Below, piece by piece: positions 4,675-5,605 of a stretch of DNA of 5,605 nucleotides (position 1 is the stretch's first letter; every line of letters begins with the position of its first letter). The translations under genes and the position numbers were made by a program. This DNA is from JAFNAG01 sp050011535 (GTDB taxonomy: Bacteria; Acidobacteriota; UBA6911): contig JBEKIX010000152.1 in the NCBI GenBank assembly GCA_050011535.1, positions 1-5,605 of the forward strand. Reading direction: 5' to 3'. The notes beneath the pieces were generated by a model. The model saw only the letters and a list, made by a program, of their open reading frames with translations. It made no database searches and had not been told where the DNA came from.

Positions 4675-5499
4675 TTACGCAGAAGCAGAGCGAGCAGATG
4701 AAACAGACTGGCTAGGGGAGAAGCCTGGTATTGTGGCAATGACACGGTCTCGAAGTTTGGTGCGCAGGTCCTCGGGAGCGGTCCATACGATGTGGTTGTA
4801 TTGCCGCGTATCGAAATGAGCGTGCTCAAGGTCACTTCCTCTGCACATCCAAATCACCGGCCGACCGAGTCCCAACGCGAATCCGGCTTCGAAATATACC
4901 CCGGCCCTGTGGAGAGTAAAATCAGCAACCAGAAACTGGCTCAGCCTGATTTCGGCGAGTAGCCTATCGCAGATCTTTTCGTTGTGGTGAACGCGATCAA
5001 TCCTGACGGGATCCAGGCCGCAATCCTCCTTCAGGGCTGGCAGGATCCCACGTTCCCATGCATCATTCAGAGAAGGGTCAAACGACATCGCCACGAAACA
5101 CCGGCCGGGTATACCACCGATCGCCTGCTCTTGCAGTCGCTCCCAGCCGCTTGCCTTCATGATGCACCCGCAAGTTGTCGATGTCAGCTCCAGTTCGATG
5201 TAGCCCAATTCCTTGACCTGCTCGAGCAAGTACAACAGTTCCTTCTCGTTCGCAGCATCAATCAAGGGTGGGTCGCTATCAAGAAACGTGACCTGTGCCC
5301 CCGGGGGATTTGTCCTCTGAGCGATCAGGCTCAATAAGTGATTGATCTTTTGCGGAACCGAAGTTGCTTTGTGTAATCTGGCAAAAGACTCCCAGTTTCT
5401 TCCGTCCAGCAGCACTGGTTGGTTCCGTGTACTATTCTGGCGCAGATGAGCGGACAAATAGGGCATCAGACTTCGATCCTCAAGGCCGGAACTTGTCAA
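4675..5499 (-). CDS. Nucleoside deoxyribosyltransferase/TIR-like fold protein, possible defence effector
   Basis: 274 residues from TTG at 5499; ATG at 5466 (263 residues) has GAGGA ten bases upstream and may be the real start. Residues about 48-125 look like a winged-helix-type region (KINHLLSLIAQRT, EKELLYLLEQVKELGYIE, ASGWERLQE). Residues 132-255 resemble the nucleoside 2-deoxyribosyltransferase-like fold: CFVAMSFD, a helix, ICDRLLAEIRLSQFLVADFT, GVYFEAGFALGLGRPVIW, HFDTRQYNHIVW. By analogy with deoxyribosyltransferases, Asp193 and Glu204 (in YFEAG) would be active-site residues. Related proteins often sit near defence genes and may cleave a nucleotide or nucleoside; this is inference. Relatives that I recall carry an N-terminal zinc ribbon. 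Here the frame is closed by TAA about 30 bp upstream of the TTG and no CxxC is present, so the N-terminus looks shortened. No partner gene is visible; 5500-5605 shows no clear gene. Confidence 0.7.
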   Translation of the reverse strand: MTSSGLEDRSLMPYLSAHLRQNSTRNQPVLLDGRNWESFARLHKATSVPQKINHLLSLIAQRTNPPGAQVTFLDSDPPLIDAANEKELLYLLEQVKELGYIELELTSTTCGCIMKASGWERLQEQAIGGIPGRCFVAMSFDPSLNDAWERGILPALKEDCGLDPVRIDRVHHNEKICDRLLAEIRLSQFLVADFTLHRAGVYFEAGFALGLGRPVIWMCRGSDLEHAHFDTRQYNHIVWTAPEDLRTKLRDRVIATIPGFSPSQSVSSARSASA

Positions 5500-5605
5500 T
5501 GATAATGAGACACCTCTGATTCGAATTTAGTGTCGTTTTCTTGTGTTTGATCAGCTTCCTTAGAAATATCACTCTCCAGGATGGCCCAGGATCGACGATC
5601 TACAT

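Overview
The window reads as a rearranged accessory region of a moderately GC-rich soil-type bacterium. An acidobacterial (Solibacter/Bryobacter-like) host is my best guess. It rests on a secreted thioredoxin-fold protein and on a protein fragment resembling the MacB periplasmic core of permeases that are abundant in that phylum. This is an inference; no rRNA or other marker gene is present.

Left part (1-1848): a secreted protein with two calcium-loop-like motifs and a C-terminal WCGPCK thioredoxin domain, then a small lipoprotein resembling the MacB periplasmic core, then a promoter and the 5' half of a tRNA-Arg(CCU) that stops being a tRNA after the anticodon arm.

Middle part (1849-3590): this lies between two copies of the left module. 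It carries an orphan phage-type HTH protein (small-terminase-like), a gene-poor stretch with an attC-like inverted-core arrangement, and a minus-strand hicA-hicB toxin-antitoxin pair. The pair is bracketed by two directly oriented, hairpin-forming repeats of about 60 bp.

Right copy (3591-4443): a second copy of the left module starts abruptly inside the thioredoxin CXXC codons and keeps a constant offset of 2595 bp, with no net indel, to the tRNA anticodon loop. Its thioredoxin gene is beheaded, but the lipoprotein gene, promoter and tRNA 5' half are all present. Most codon differences between the copies look synonymous, so the copies probably diverged under selection before the thioredoxin gene was cut.

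Right end (4444-5605): a short intergenic stretch with pairs of imperfect tandem 10-mers, then a minus-strand gene. Its C-terminal domain resembles the nucleoside 2-deoxyribosyltransferase/TIR-like fold found in many predicted defence effectors.

Overall this looks like a tRNA-associated hotspot. The truncated tRNA copies mark likely attachment sites, and the cargo is of the usual kinds: phage remnant, toxin-antitoxin and probable defence effector. No integrase or transposase gene is visible in the window.
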